A stretch of DNA of 64,000 nucleotides, from contig CAUEEP010000145.1 in the NCBI GenBank assembly GCA_958450365.1, positions 372,001-436,000 of the forward strand, written 5' to 3'. Under the pieces are notes generated by a model that saw only the letters and a list, made by a program, of their open reading frames with translations, made no database searches and had not been told where the DNA came from. Positions 43,601-54,704 of the stretch are shown here, piece after piece; positions within the stretch are counted from its first letter, which is position 1, and each line of letters opens with the position of its first letter. The stretch comes from Mesorhabditis belari. Taxonomy: Eukaryota; Nematoda; Chromadorea; Rhabditida; Rhabditidae. Made by a program: the position numbers and the translations under genes.

Positions 43601-46600
43601 GTGGTGGCCGGTGTTGTAGTTGTTGGAGTTGTGGTGGCTGGTGTTGTAGTTGTTGGAGTTGTGGTGGCTGATGTTGTAGTTGTTGGAGTTGTGGTTCTTG
43701 GAGCTGTCGTTGTTGGAGTGGTGGTGGATGGTGTTGTAGTTGTTGGAGTTGTGGTCGCTGGTGTTGTAGTTGTTGGAGTTGTGGGGCCCGGTGTTGTACC
43801 TGTTGGAGTTGTAATTCTTTGAGTTGTGGTGGCTGGTGTTGTAGTTGTAGTTGTTGGAGTTGTAGTTGTTGGAGTTGTGGTGGCTGATGTTGTAGTTCTT
43901 GGAGCTGTCGTTGTTGGAGTGGTGGTGGCTGGTGTTGTAGTTGTTGGAGCTGTAGTTGTTGGAGTCGTAGTATTTGGAGTTGTAATTCTTTGAGTTGTGG
44001 TGGCTGGTGTTGTAGTTGTTGGAGTTGTGGTGGCTGGTGTTGTAGTTGTTGGAGTGGTGGTGGCTGGTGCTGTAGTTGTTGGAGTTGTAGTTGTTGGAGT
44101 TGTGGTCGCTGGTGTTGTAGTTGTTGGAGTTGTAGTTCTTGGAGTTGTGGTGGCCGGTGTTGTAGTTGTTGGAGTTGTGGTGGCTGGTGTTGTGGTTGTA
44201 GTTGTTGGAGTTGTAGTTGTTGGAGTTGTGGTGGCCGGTGTTGTAGTTGTTGGAGTCGTGGTGGCTGGTGTTGTAGTTGTTGGAGTTGTGGTGGCCGGTG
44301 TTGTAGTTGTTGGAGTTGTGGTGGCTGGTGTTGTAGTTGTTGGAGTTGTGGTGGCTGATGTTGTAGTTGTTGGAGTTGTAGTTCTTGGAGCTGTCGTTGT
44401 TGGAGTGGTGGTGGATGGTGTTGTAGTTGTTGGAGTTGTGGTCGCTGGTGTTGTAGTTGTTGGAGTTGTGGGGCCCGGTGTTGTACCTGTTGGAGTTGTA
44501 ATTCTTTGAGTTGTGGTGGCTGGTGTTGTAGTTGTAGTTGTTGGAGTTGTAGTTGTTGGAGTTGTGGTGGCTGGTGTTGTAGTTGTTGGAGTAGTGGTGG
44601 CTGATGTTGTAGTTCTTGGAGCTGTCGTTGTTGGAGTGGTGGTGGCTGGTGTTGTAGTTCTTGGAGCTGTCGTTGTTGGAGTTGTGGTGGCTGGTGTTGT
44701 AGTTGTTGGAGTTGTGGTGGCTGGTGTTGTAGTTGTTGGAGTGGTGGTGGCTGGTGCTGTAGTTGTTGGAGTTGTAGTTGTTGGAGTTGTGGTCGCTGGT
44801 GTTGTAGTTGTTGGAGTTGTAGTTCTTGGAGTTGTGGTGGCCGGTGTTGTAGTTGTTGGAGTTGTGGTGGCTGGTGTTGTGGTTGTAGTTGTTGGAGTTG
44901 TAGTTGTTGGAGTTGTGGTGGCCGGTGTTGTAGTTGTTGGAGTCGTGGTGGCTGGTGTTGTAGTTGTTGGAGTTGTGGTGGCCGGTGTTGTAGTTGTTGG
45001 AGTTGTGGTGGCTGGTGTTGTAGTTGTTGGAGTTGTGGTGGCTGATGTTGTAGTTGTTGGAGTTGTAGTTCTTGGAGCTGTCGTTGTTGGAGTGGTGGTG
45101 GATGGTGTTGTAGTTGTTGGAGTTGTGGTCGCTGGTGTTGTAGTTGTTGGAGTTGTGGGGCCCGGTGTTGTACCTGTTGGAGTTGTAATTCTTTGAGTTG
45201 TGGTGGCTGGTGTTGTAGTTGTAGTTGTTGGAGTTGTAGTTGTTGGAGTTGTGGTGGCTGGTGTTGTAGTTGTTGGAGTAGTGGTGGCTGATGTTGTAGT
45301 TCTTGGAGCTGTCGTTGTTGGAGTGGTGGTGGCTGGTGTTGTAGTTGTTGGAGTTGTAGTTGTTGGAGTTGTAGTTCTTGGAGCTGTAGTTGTTGGAGTT
45401 GTGGTGGCTGGTGTTGTAGTTGTTGGAGTGGTGGTGGCTGGTACTGTAGTTGTTGGAGTTGTAGTTGTTGGAGTTGTGGTCGCTGGTGTTGTAGTTGTTG
45501 GAGTTGTAGTTCTTGGAGTTGTGGTGGCCGGTGCTGTAGTTGTTGGAGTTGTGGTGGCTGGTGTTGTGGTTGTAGTTGTTGGAGTTGTAGTTGTTGGAGT
45601 TGTGGTGGCCGGTGTTGTAGTTGTTGGAGTTGTGGTGGCTGGTGTTGTAGTTGTTGGAGTTGTGGTGGCTGGTGTTGTAGTTGTTGGAGTGGTGGTGGCT
45701 GGTGCTGTAGTTGTTGGAGTTGTAGTTGTTGGAGTTGTGGTCGCTGGTGTTGTAGTTGTTGGAGTTGTAGTTCTTGGAGTTGTGGTGGCCGGTGTTGTAG
45801 TTGTTGGAGTTGTGGTGGCTGGTGTTGTGGTTGTAGTTGTTGGAGTTGTAGTTGTTGGAGTTGTGGTGGCCGGTGTTGTAGTTGTTGGAGTCGTGGTAGC
45901 TGGTGTTGTAGTTGTTGGAGTTGTGGTGGCCGGTGTTGTAGTTGTTGGAGTTGTGGTGGCTGGTGTTGTAGTTGTTGGAGTTGTGGTGGCTGATGTTGTA
46001 GTTGTTGGAGTGGTGGTGGCTGGTGTTGTAGTTGTTGGAGTTGTGGTCGCTGGTGTTGTAGTTGTTGGAGTTGTGGTGGCTGGTGTTGTAGTTGTTGGAG
46101 TGGTGGTGGCTGGTGTTGTAGTTGTTGGAGTTGTAGTTGTTGGAGTTGTGGTGGCTGGTGTTGTGGTTGTAGTTGTTGGAGTTGTAGTTGTTGGAGTTGT
46201 GGTGGCCGGTGTTGTAGTTGTTGGAGTTGTGGTGGCTGATGTTGTAGTTGTTGGAGTTGTAGTTCTTGGAGCTGTCGTTGTTGGAGTGGTGGTGGATGGT
46301 GTTGTAGTTGTTGGAGTTGTGGTCGCTGGTGTTGTAGTTGTTGGAGTTGTGGGGCCCGGTGTTGTACCTGTTGGAGTTGTAATTCTTTGAGTTGCGGTGG
46401 CCGGTGTTGTAGTTGTAGTTGTTGGAGTTGTAGTTGTTGGAGTTGTGGTGGCTGGTGTTATAGTTGTTGGAGTTGTGGTGGCTGATGTTGTAGTTCTTGG
46501 AGCTGTCGTTGTTGGAGTGGTGGTGGCTGGTGTTGTAGTTGTTGGAGCTGTAGTTGTTGGAGTCGTAGTTGTTGGAGTTGTAATTCTTTGAGTTGTGGTG

Positions 46601-49600
46601 GCTGGTGTTGTAGTTGTAGTTGTTGGAGTTGTAGTTGTTGGAGTTGTGGTGGCTGGTGTTGTAGTTGTTGGAGTAGTGGTGGCTGATGTTGTAGTTCTTG
46701 GAGCTGTCGTTGTTGGAGTGGTGGTGGCTGGTGTTGTAGTTGTTGGAGTTGTAGTTGTTGGAGTTGTAGTTCTTGGAGCTGTAGTTGTTGGAGTTGTGGT
46801 GGCTGGTGTTGTAGTTGTTGGAGTTGTGGTGGCTGGTGTTGTAGTTGTTGGAGTGGTGGTGGCTGGTGTTGTAGTTGTTGGAGTTGTAGTTGTTGGAGTT
46901 GTGGTGGCTGGTGTTGTAGTTGTTGGAGTTGTGGTGGCTGGTGTTGTAGTTGTTGGAGTGGTGGTGGCTGGTGTTGTGGTTGTAGTTGTTGGAGTTGTAG
47001 TTGTTGGAGTTGTGGTCGCTGGTGTTGTAGTTGTTGGAGTTGTAGTTGTTGGAGTTGTGGTGGCTGGTGTTGTGGTTGTAGTTGTTGGAGTTGTAGTTGT
47101 TGGAGTTGTGGTCGCTGGTGTTGTAGTTGTTGGAGTTGTAGTTCTTGGAGTTGTAATTCTTGGAGCTGTAGTTGTTGGAGTTGTGGTGGCTTGTGTTGTA
47201 ATTGCTGGAGTTGTGGTGGCTGGTGTTGTAGTTCTTGGAGCTGTCGTTGTTGGAGTGGTGGTGGATGGTGTTGTAGTTCTTGGAGTTGTGGTGGCTGGTG
47301 TTGTAGTTGTTGGAGTTGTCGTTGTTGGAGTTGTGGTGGCTGGTGTTGTAGTTGTTGGAGTTGTGGTGGCTGGTGTTGTAGTTGTTGGAGTGGTGGTGGC
47401 TGGTGCTGTAGTTGTTGGAGTTGTAGTTCTTGGAGTTGTGGTGGCTGGTGTTGTAGTTGTTGGAGTTGTGGTGGCTGGTGTTGTAGTTGTTGGAGTGGTG
47501 GTGGCTGGTGTTGTAGTTGTTGGAGTTGTAGTTGTTGGAGTTGAAGTGGCTGAGGTTGTAGTTATTGGAGTTGAAGTGACTGGAGTTGAAGTGGCTGGAG
47601 TTGAAGTGACTGGAGTTGAAGTGGCTGGTGTTGTAGTTATTGGAGTTGAAGTGCCTGGAGTTGAAGTGGCTGGAGTTGAAGTGACTGGTGTTGTAGTTGT
47701 TGGAGTTGTGGTGCCCGGTGTTGTAGTTGTTGGAGTTGTAGTTATTGGAGTTGAAGTGGCTGGAGTTGTAGTTATCGGAGTCGAAGTGGCTGGTGTTGTA
47801 GTTATTGGAGTTCAAGTGGCTGGAGTTGAAGTGGCTGGTGTTGTAGTTATTGGAGTTGTAGTTATTGGAGTTGAAGTGCCTGGAGTTGAAGTGGCTGGCG
47901 CTGTGGTTATTGGAGTTGAAGTGCCTGGAGTTGAAGTGGCTGGAGTTGAAGTGACTGGTGTTGTAGTTGTTGGAGTTGTGGTGCCCGGTGTTGTAGTTGT
48001 TGGAGTTGTAGTTATTGGAGTTGAAGTGGCTGGAGTTGTAGTTATCGGAGTCGAAGTGGCTGGTGTTGTAGTTATTGGAGTCGAAGTGACTGGAGTTGAA
48101 GTGGCTGGAGTTGAAGTGGCTGGACTTGTAGTTATTGGAGTTGAAGTGGCTGGTGTTGTAGTTATTGGAGTTGAAGTGCCTGGAGGTGTAGTTATGGGAG
48201 TTGAAGTGGCTGGAGTTGAAGTGGCTGCAGTTGAAGTGGCTGGAGTTGAAGTGACTGGAGTTGTAGTTATTGGAGTTGAAGTGGCTGGAGTTGTAGTTAT
48301 TGGAGTTGAAGTGGCTGGTGTTGTAGTTATTGGAGTTGAAGTGACTGGAGTTGTAGTTATTGGAGTTGAAGTGGTTGGAGTTGTAATTATTGTAGTCGAA
48401 GTGACTGGAGTTGAAGTGGCTGGAGTTGAAGTTATTGGAGTTGAAGTGGCTGGAGTTGTAGTTATTGGAGTTGAAGTGGCTGGTGTTGTAGTTATTGGAG
48501 TTGAAGTGGCTGGAGTTGGAGTTATTGGAGTTGAAGTGGCTGGAGTTGAAGTGGCTGGAGTTGAAGTGGCTGGAGTTGAAGTGGCTGGTGTTGTAGTTAT
48601 TCGATTTGTAGTTATTGGAGTTGAAGTGGCGGTGGTGCTAATGACTGTTGATGTCATTGTTGGTGTTGTAGTTCGTGGTGTTGTGGTTATAGTGGTCGAG
48701 GTTGGTATTGTGGATGTAGTAGGCAATATTGTTGTTTGTGTTGTCGTCGTTTCCAACGTTTTCAAATAATCTTCTCGTATCGTCATTTGATATCCATAAA
48801 CATCAGGAACCGGCTTTTCAGGGCACCAAATTGCCTTAAATCATTCTGTAAAACTGTTTAGTAACACCGAATCTCTTACTTGTACACAAGTGGCCTCAAA
48901 AGAAGACTTTTCACCTTTTTCTGGCATTGTTGTAAAGCTGAAAATTTGTTGCAAAAAGAAAACCCAGGGGTTGTACTACTTTTTCTCAAAATTTGGTTTA
49001 TTGTTCCAACTATTCGAGCAATTCGAGTTATTCGCTGACAAAAATCCTCGAACTGTCAGGTTTCCACCTTTAAACCTTTGAAATTCCATTGTCAAATTTG
49101 GTTTGAGATCTGATGGCTAAACAAGGGCATATTTCTAGCATTCGATTTGAAACTCTCACATAATTTTTTGTGTCTGCTTTTATTTCATGACATTTAGATG
49201 CCTGTTGAACTTGTTCGATGTGATCAATTGGCCATGGTTGATAGGGCGACATCCAAGTAGAGAAGCGATTGATATGCAGCTCTGAATTTTCGAATCAAAT
49301 GTTCGATTCAATCAAACAACCGAATCAAATGTTCGATTTTTCTGAAGAAATTTATAGGGCTTCAAGCTCGGCCTACTTGAAAAACCAAAGAGCCGAATTG
49401 TCAATAAATTGTCTTGCTTTCTTTTCACTTACCCGCATTTCTTGTATCAAATTGAAGACAAAAGCTGCATTTCTCTTTTGTGAACAAGCTAGTGACCGAG
49501 CCTCTTGTTTGAATCTTCAATTCATCAGAGCTAAAAGATTTCTTGAAAGAAATAGACATGACAGTTAAATTCATGAATCAAACAAACTAACATTCCATCA

Positions 49601-52600
49601 GCAAGAAAATACTCATTTTCTGTTTTCCCGGGATCACCCCCGGCGAAACTTGAATATTGGGTGCTTGATGGACAAGTGAGATCAGACTGAAATTTGAGTT
49701 GTCTTATTCTTTAATTTCTTGTTGATAAACAACCTTGAAGAGTTCACAGTTGACATTTTCTGGATCCACAATGAAATCCTTTCCAATCGGTTTCAACAAT
49801 GAAAACGGGGCAAACCCACCCACCCCATTGCTAAATTAAAGTTAAGGGTTCTTCTTTTAGTTAAATAGTTACCAAGTGTTTAAAATTGACTACCAAATGT
49901 TTATTTAAATCTTTTGAAATGCACAAACCTAACATAGGTGGCCGGCGAAACGATCACTATTGGTGTGACATTCTCCTTCACGACAAGATAGAGAGTTTTG
50001 GGTGGGCCACCGTTAACCCAACCAGGAATCACCAACACTTCCCCTCGTAACTAAAACAAAACTCAGATTCTTTAAAAAAAACTGTTTTCATTTCAAAATC
50101 CCAACCATCAGACCATTTTTCGACTCGAATCGAGAGCCCGAAATAATTGAGGTAGATATTTGGAGTGTAGGTCAATTTCTGGTGCAAATTGAGCGCTGTT
50201 TGATTGTCGATTCGAAACCTCGACGAATAGAAAGTTCTCTCTAAAACAAAGGAGTTAAAGACTAAATTAACAACAATTGAAAGAAAATGAGCCTTAAAAG
50301 ACACTAAATGTAAATCAAAGACCTCTAGGAATGAAAAGACACTAAAAGTTAATCAAATACGTCTGAAGTACAGGGTTCAATTCAAAGATTATTCTTATGG
50401 ACTAGCTAGGCTGCGGAGGAAAGATAGGTACCTAATTTTAAGACAAACTTTTTATTGGTGGTCGGTTCGTGTTTCCAGCAAGTACCACGTGGTACTTCCT
50501 CTTCCGATGGGTATGTTCGAAACCAAAAAGTTCCACCTACAACCTGTTTCAGTGTGGCTTGAAAAGGGGTTCTGTAGCCCTCCCCCTGAAATGAAACTTG
50601 TAGAAACGTAATTCCCAATTGTTCTTAACCCCATAGTTGAGATAGCTCTCTTGTTGATACGATTTTCCTGTCCTCCCAAGTTGCATTCGTTGCTCCTTGT
50701 CAAATATCCATGGATAGTATGGAGCTGGCCAGATTGTTAGCCGATCCATCCAACGAGCTGAAAATGTTTCAGATTTTTAATATGAAAAGAGGCAAAAACA
50801 CGATCTCAACTCAACTCAACTATAAATGACTCTCTGTCATTTATAAGCTCTGAACTCACCGAAACCAGCTGTCCTAAAAATGAGACAAAAACTGCACGAT
50901 TGTTTGGGGAAAAGACTTGTCGCCGTTGATCCCGAATAAAAACGAATCCACCGTGATCTGGAAAAGAGTAAAATTGATCATTCAATTGATTACGTTGATC
51001 TTGTCAAGCAACGCATCGGGCTTTCCCGTGGACTCATGTATACGCGAAGTACAAGCACACAAATGTCTTCACTCACGTTCCACTATCAAGATGATGTGCC
51101 TCAAGTTTTGCGATTCCCGGATCCCCACCAGCGTATCCATCAAAAAGAGTGTCCACAGGACAAGTGATGTTTGGCTGAATAACTTGTTTTGAACTAAATT
51201 AAAAAAACATCTTTTTAACCCACAACAAACATTGGACATCCGACGTCCCATTCTGGTGACCAATAGAAATCTTGAGCGACGGGCTTCATGAAGCTATAGG
51301 GACCAGTTGCCCTAAAAAGATGTATTCAAAAATCGTCCAAAAACCAACGTATAATTTGATGGATTGGGCACCAAAGTGGCAACCGTATTGACGTCGATGA
51401 AAGCAAACAACCAATCATAGTTTGCACCACCTTCAGTCGCTCCACCGGGTATCACAAATACTTTGGATGAGTCTGAAATTGTGATCTTTTAGTTGATATT
51501 TTCATTTTTCAGTTCATCAAAAACAAACTTTCAACCCATTTCTCGACTCGAATCGAAACCGCATACAACGTCGTGCAAACGCCAATTTTTGGTCGAATGA
51601 TCACTTCATCAACAGCTTCAACTACGTAATGAGAACGACAGTAGTTAGCAAATGGCGCACGCCATTTTGCACCATATGCTCTGAAAATAGCCTGAATGTT
51701 GTGGCCGATCTTCTGAGGGCAAGGATGAAAGATGAATGATTTGATTTTTTATCCCCATTACAGGGGAAATTATCATCCTTGACAGTGACAAGTTGCCCAT
51801 TTATTTTTGTCGTTCCCAAGACGTTTATAAGTAAAGCGACCGTAAATGTGTTGAAAAGCTATGGAAAAACTTTAATAAATAACTAATTAATGTTTTAAAA
51901 ACACTAGAATAATCATAAAGAAGTGTTTTTCGGAAGTTTTCCAAAAGCATTTGAAATTTCTCCAAAAGAGAAATTTGAATTGAATGCGGAATTGAACCCA
52001 CGAGCAAAAATGGTTTAGGTTTTGGAGTCTAGCGCAATATACCCTACACCGCCGCTACCTTACGGCCTCTCGGCTGTGGCGTTCCCCTATAGGCGAGGTC
52101 GGGGTTTGCGAAAAGTTGCCAAAACTTTAGCCACGTCTTCCTCGTAAACCAGGGCTCGTAAATCTGGGGAAAAAATAAGAAATACTTGTTTCTTAGATCC
52201 TTAGGGGGGCGCTTTGTAGCTAGGCCCGGTTTCGAAAATCAGTGAGAAGTTGAAAGAGTTTCCTATTGAGGTCAATTGTAATCATTAGTTATAATCATAA
52301 TGTAATTGTAATTGTAAACATTGTAAATCTACAGTACACCGTCTGATTTTCAGGGTCTTCCAAAGATTCGTCGTTTACGGTGAATGGGATTGGTTGGGAG
52401 CAGATTGGATTTTGATTATCACATGGTGATTGGGTGAGATCGATCAAGAAATTCACATTGCCATCAGTGTTGCTGATGATCGTGACCTGAAAAGCTGTAT
52501 GATCTAAAGGCAATAAAAGTTAAATGTCTTGTACCTCATTTTTGATGATTTGCTCTCCATGAATGGCAAAAGACGGTGTTTTTTCATCTAATGTGATATT

Positions 52601-52675
52601 TCTTACAGCTGCACTGAAAGTCAGAAGAACACTTGAAATCATTAAACATCTCGTTTCCCAGTTTGAGATCTTCAT
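37654..52675 (-). CDS. Giant Thr-rich membrane-anchored surface protein (left-arm copy)
   Basis: Start at 52675 (MKISNWETRC, signal peptide). About ten exons from 52.7 to 48.8 kb encode two copies of an extracellular domain (landmarks IRVEKW, V.VIPG, KP...DF, TCP, AGGDPG, TSLF.K..CSFC). One exon of about 11.2 kb (about 48831 to 37654) follows: PVPDVYGYQMTIREDYLKTL, then about 3,600 residues of Thr/Pro/Ser/Ala stalk, then KPKNIFSHYKWAWIGSGIAL, one membrane helix and LVRVW-stop. The correct stalk frame joins both ends and is open except for one TGA at 47812-47814, where TCA is expected in the ATSTP repeat. A longer-looking open frame one base off (47815-39929, SNNYNTSHHN repeats) has no ATG and connects to neither end; it is an artefact of the repeat. 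The acceptor of the giant exon reads TTTAAG, against TTTCAG in the other arm. Confidence 0.75.
39760..47560. repeat. 15-bp tandem array coding the Thr/Pro stalk, with higher-order units
   Basis: Built from 15-bp modules, on the plus strand mostly GTTGTTGGAGTTGTA, GTTGTTGGAGTTGTG and GTGGCTGGTGTTGTA. On the coding (minus) strand they give TTTPT and TTTPA pentapeptides. A marker variant containing GGGGCCCGGTGTTGTACC followed by TTCTTTGAG recurs with its block ending at 40396, 42448, 42718, 43822, 44509, 45196 and 46390. Two successive spacings are exactly 687 bp, which shows recent higher-order duplication. All spacings are multiples of three, so the frame is kept. Confidence 0.95.
47560..48690. 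repeat. Second 15-bp array (ATSTP type)
   Basis: The 5' part of the stalk uses a different module, GGAGTTGAAGTGGCT on the plus strand (ATSTP on the coding strand), mixed with ITTTP units. The single TGA lies here, from one G-to-C change on the plus strand at 47813. Frame kept throughout. Confidence 0.92.
52020..52085 (-). other. tRNA-like sequence in an intron
   Basis: On the minus strand GGTAGCGGCGGTGTAGGGTA resembles an A box and, about 45 nt on, GTGGGTTCAATTCC resembles a B box (T-arm stem imperfect). The right-arm counterpart (about 55640-55680) keeps only the first part and is diverged. Probably a tRNA-derived fragment, not a tRNA gene. Confidence 0.35.
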
Positions 52676-53010
52676 CTAGAATTTACAATACAAAGCTATA
52701 GCTATAGATCAACCTGAAACTGAAACAAAGGAAATGAAACCTTTACTATTCGAAAGCATCTTTATACCACAAAAAAAGCAAAAGCTTACAGGTTTTTGAT
52801 GCCCTTTTAATATCTTTGATAAAACATTTGGAAAAAAGACTTAAGTTTTGGCTTTCCGGGTTTTCTTTGACGTTTTTCCACCCACATAGTGATTAGTGAC
52901 ATGCAACGCTATTTTCGGTTTTCAAAAGTATGGAAAAGAATTATTTTCTTTGATTTTTGGCGTGTGAGTTTTTTCACTAAAATAAAACATTCCACCCACA
53001 TAATGATTTG

Positions 53011-54704
53011 GACTAGTCTTGTGATATCAACAACCGGTCAGCTCGCCACCAATCCCATTCAGGTTCATTTGAAAGACCCAACTATGTATCGCAAATTCCT
53101 ATTTGCAAGAGAACGATCTTGTCAAAGTTTTTCGAATGTTAAAACATTATAAAATCAGTTCCATCTTATGATTTGAAGAAATGTTTCTTTTGGTTGAAAC
53201 AATGCAAAGCTTTTACCTATCCTTGGACCGTGATCTGGGTGAGCTTGAGAAAGTTCACAAGTTCAGAGTCTACAAATGTTTTTTTTAAAAATACCCGTTA
53301 ACGGGACTTTTGAAATGCACTACGACTACCGTAGAGAACACGACGCTCCGCATCGGGGCCACTCTATATAAGGCAATCCTTTCCTCATCTTCCTCACTTT
53401 TTTCTTCATGACAAGCCGTTATTTTGTTTAACCTCTTGTTCTTCCTAGAACATTTCTCTTCTATTTTGGGCGCAAAGCTTTTGGTTTACCGCGAATGGTT
53501 TGCCACGTACAAGATTTGGTAGATTTAGCTGACGGACCCTCTGGGATGTAGCAAATCATTCCTACGTACCATCTTCAAGGCCCTATAAAAACTTCTTTCT
53601 TTAAAGGATGTATGTCCTGCTCTCGCTCGGTCCGTCTTCTCAAGACAATTCGAGGTCGTCGTCGCCAAGATCTCGAACAAGAACTTCCTCAGAGGACCGC
53701 CGCGATCGTTCGTCGTCTTTTGTCTCTCTCGTTCACGCTTCCACTCAACTTCACATGAAACCTCTCCAAACCGAGCCCACTACAAGATTCCGAAGGTCTA
53801 CGAAAATGAGAAGAACTTTCCGGAAGCGCCCACTGTCGAACTTCAACCGGCCCGTCCAATCTTTCCGCTCCCCAATGAGGTCGTGAAACATTGAGCTGGA
53901 GGAAATGGTTGGAAATTGAAGAACCTGAAGTCGTGCCTCGAGAAGGTCCTATTACTAAAAGGGCACCACTTGATCCACACGCCTGTTCTGGATCGCCCCC
54001 TACAAGGAGACCCACAGCCGGGACGAATGCAATTGTCGACGAGCATGATGAAGACACTTGACGAGACCGTTAGAAGCTCGCTGGGATGCTTTTCGATTAG
54101 CAAGTAAGCTTTTGAGCTTGAGCCTGATTATCCAAAGCTACTTACTAGAATTAAAAGCAAGCATGTAGCCTTTTTCCATGTGTGGGATTTAGGCACCTGC
54201 TCTCACCCTCAAATAAAAAGAAAGCAGCCGATTATCTGATCGCCGTGGTATACATTCTCTCCGCTCTATGCTCGCCACTCACATACATGCAACGGGACAA
54301 GTAGGCTGGCTTTGGTAATCATAACATAGTTTGCGTTTAGAGCTCCTTATCTCAATGTTCACAACGTCTTGCCAGAAACAGCCAAGGGAATCCTAGACGT
54401 TCAAGAGCTTGAAGAATCAAACCACGGAAACCGATCGCCCCTCTTTAGACCCAAACTGATCAAGAAGCTCAAAGAGCGAGGCGGCTTGGATCTGGTTTCA
54501 AGTCAGCGAGCTAAATTTCCACGTAACCTCACTTTTTCTTTAGCGTTGAAACCTTTACGAAAACCAAGCAAAAAAGAATGCGAATATTTTAGTTTTTCAA
54601 TTTTCATTTAAGAGCCTTATTTGGCGTTTATTGATGCGTTATTCAAATAAAACCTTATTTGGATAAATTGATTCAAATAATTATTTGTTTGAGATGATCA
54701 CACT
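53011..54704 (+). pseudogene. Palindrome spacer with a degraded gene-like segment
   Basis: The 1.7 kb between the arms is richer in G+C than they are. A TATA-like CTATATAAGG lies at about 53364. From 53608 a coding-like region follows: one frame opens with a basic, mitochondrial-presequence-like stretch (MSCSRSVRLLKTIRG), another holds RSRFHSTS and HYKIPKVYENEKNFPEAP up to a stop at 53885, a third EEPEVVPREGPITKRAP. After an AG at about 54341 there is APYLNVHNVLPETAKGILDV up to 54609. The pieces lie in different frames with stops, so it is a decayed gene or has introns I cannot place. Family not recognised. Confidence 0.35.

Larger units (their letters stand above)
35010..53010 (-). repeat. 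Left arm of the large inverted duplication
   Basis: Read as reverse complement, this arm matches the right arm (54705-59627) block by block: 35010-35120 and 37263-37660 with 59135-59627, 48770-53010 with 54705-58690, and the transmembrane exon at 37660-37750 with 59020-59134. Most blocks look well above 95 percent identical by eye. What is extra here is the Tc1 (2.1 kb) and the expanded Thr stalk (about 10.9 kb). Small indels near 51.7-52.2 kb differ between the arms. Confidence 0.93.

Noticed and set aside
39929..47815. A 2,628-codon Asn/Tyr/His/Ser-rich frame on the minus strand, prion-like in appearance.
   Set aside because: It has no ATG, joins no conserved exon, and is the one-base-shifted reading of the Thr/Pro stalk whose true frame is fixed by both ends and by the right-arm gene.
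37751..48769. Long plus-strand Val/Gly frames resembling elastin or silk.
   Set aside because: They are the antisense of the stalk repeat, end at repeat variants and lack exons or signals of their own.
49000..52600. Many short frames repeated in both palindrome arms as separate small genes.
   Set aside because: They are exons, or shadows of exons, of the mirrored surface-protein genes.
53608..53886. Ser/Arg-rich plus frame (SSPRSRTRTSSEDRRDRSSS) as an SR splicing factor.
   Set aside because: The more protein-like reading (HYKIPKVYENEKNFPEAP) is in another frame of the same DNA; the SR look comes from GC-rich codons read out of frame.
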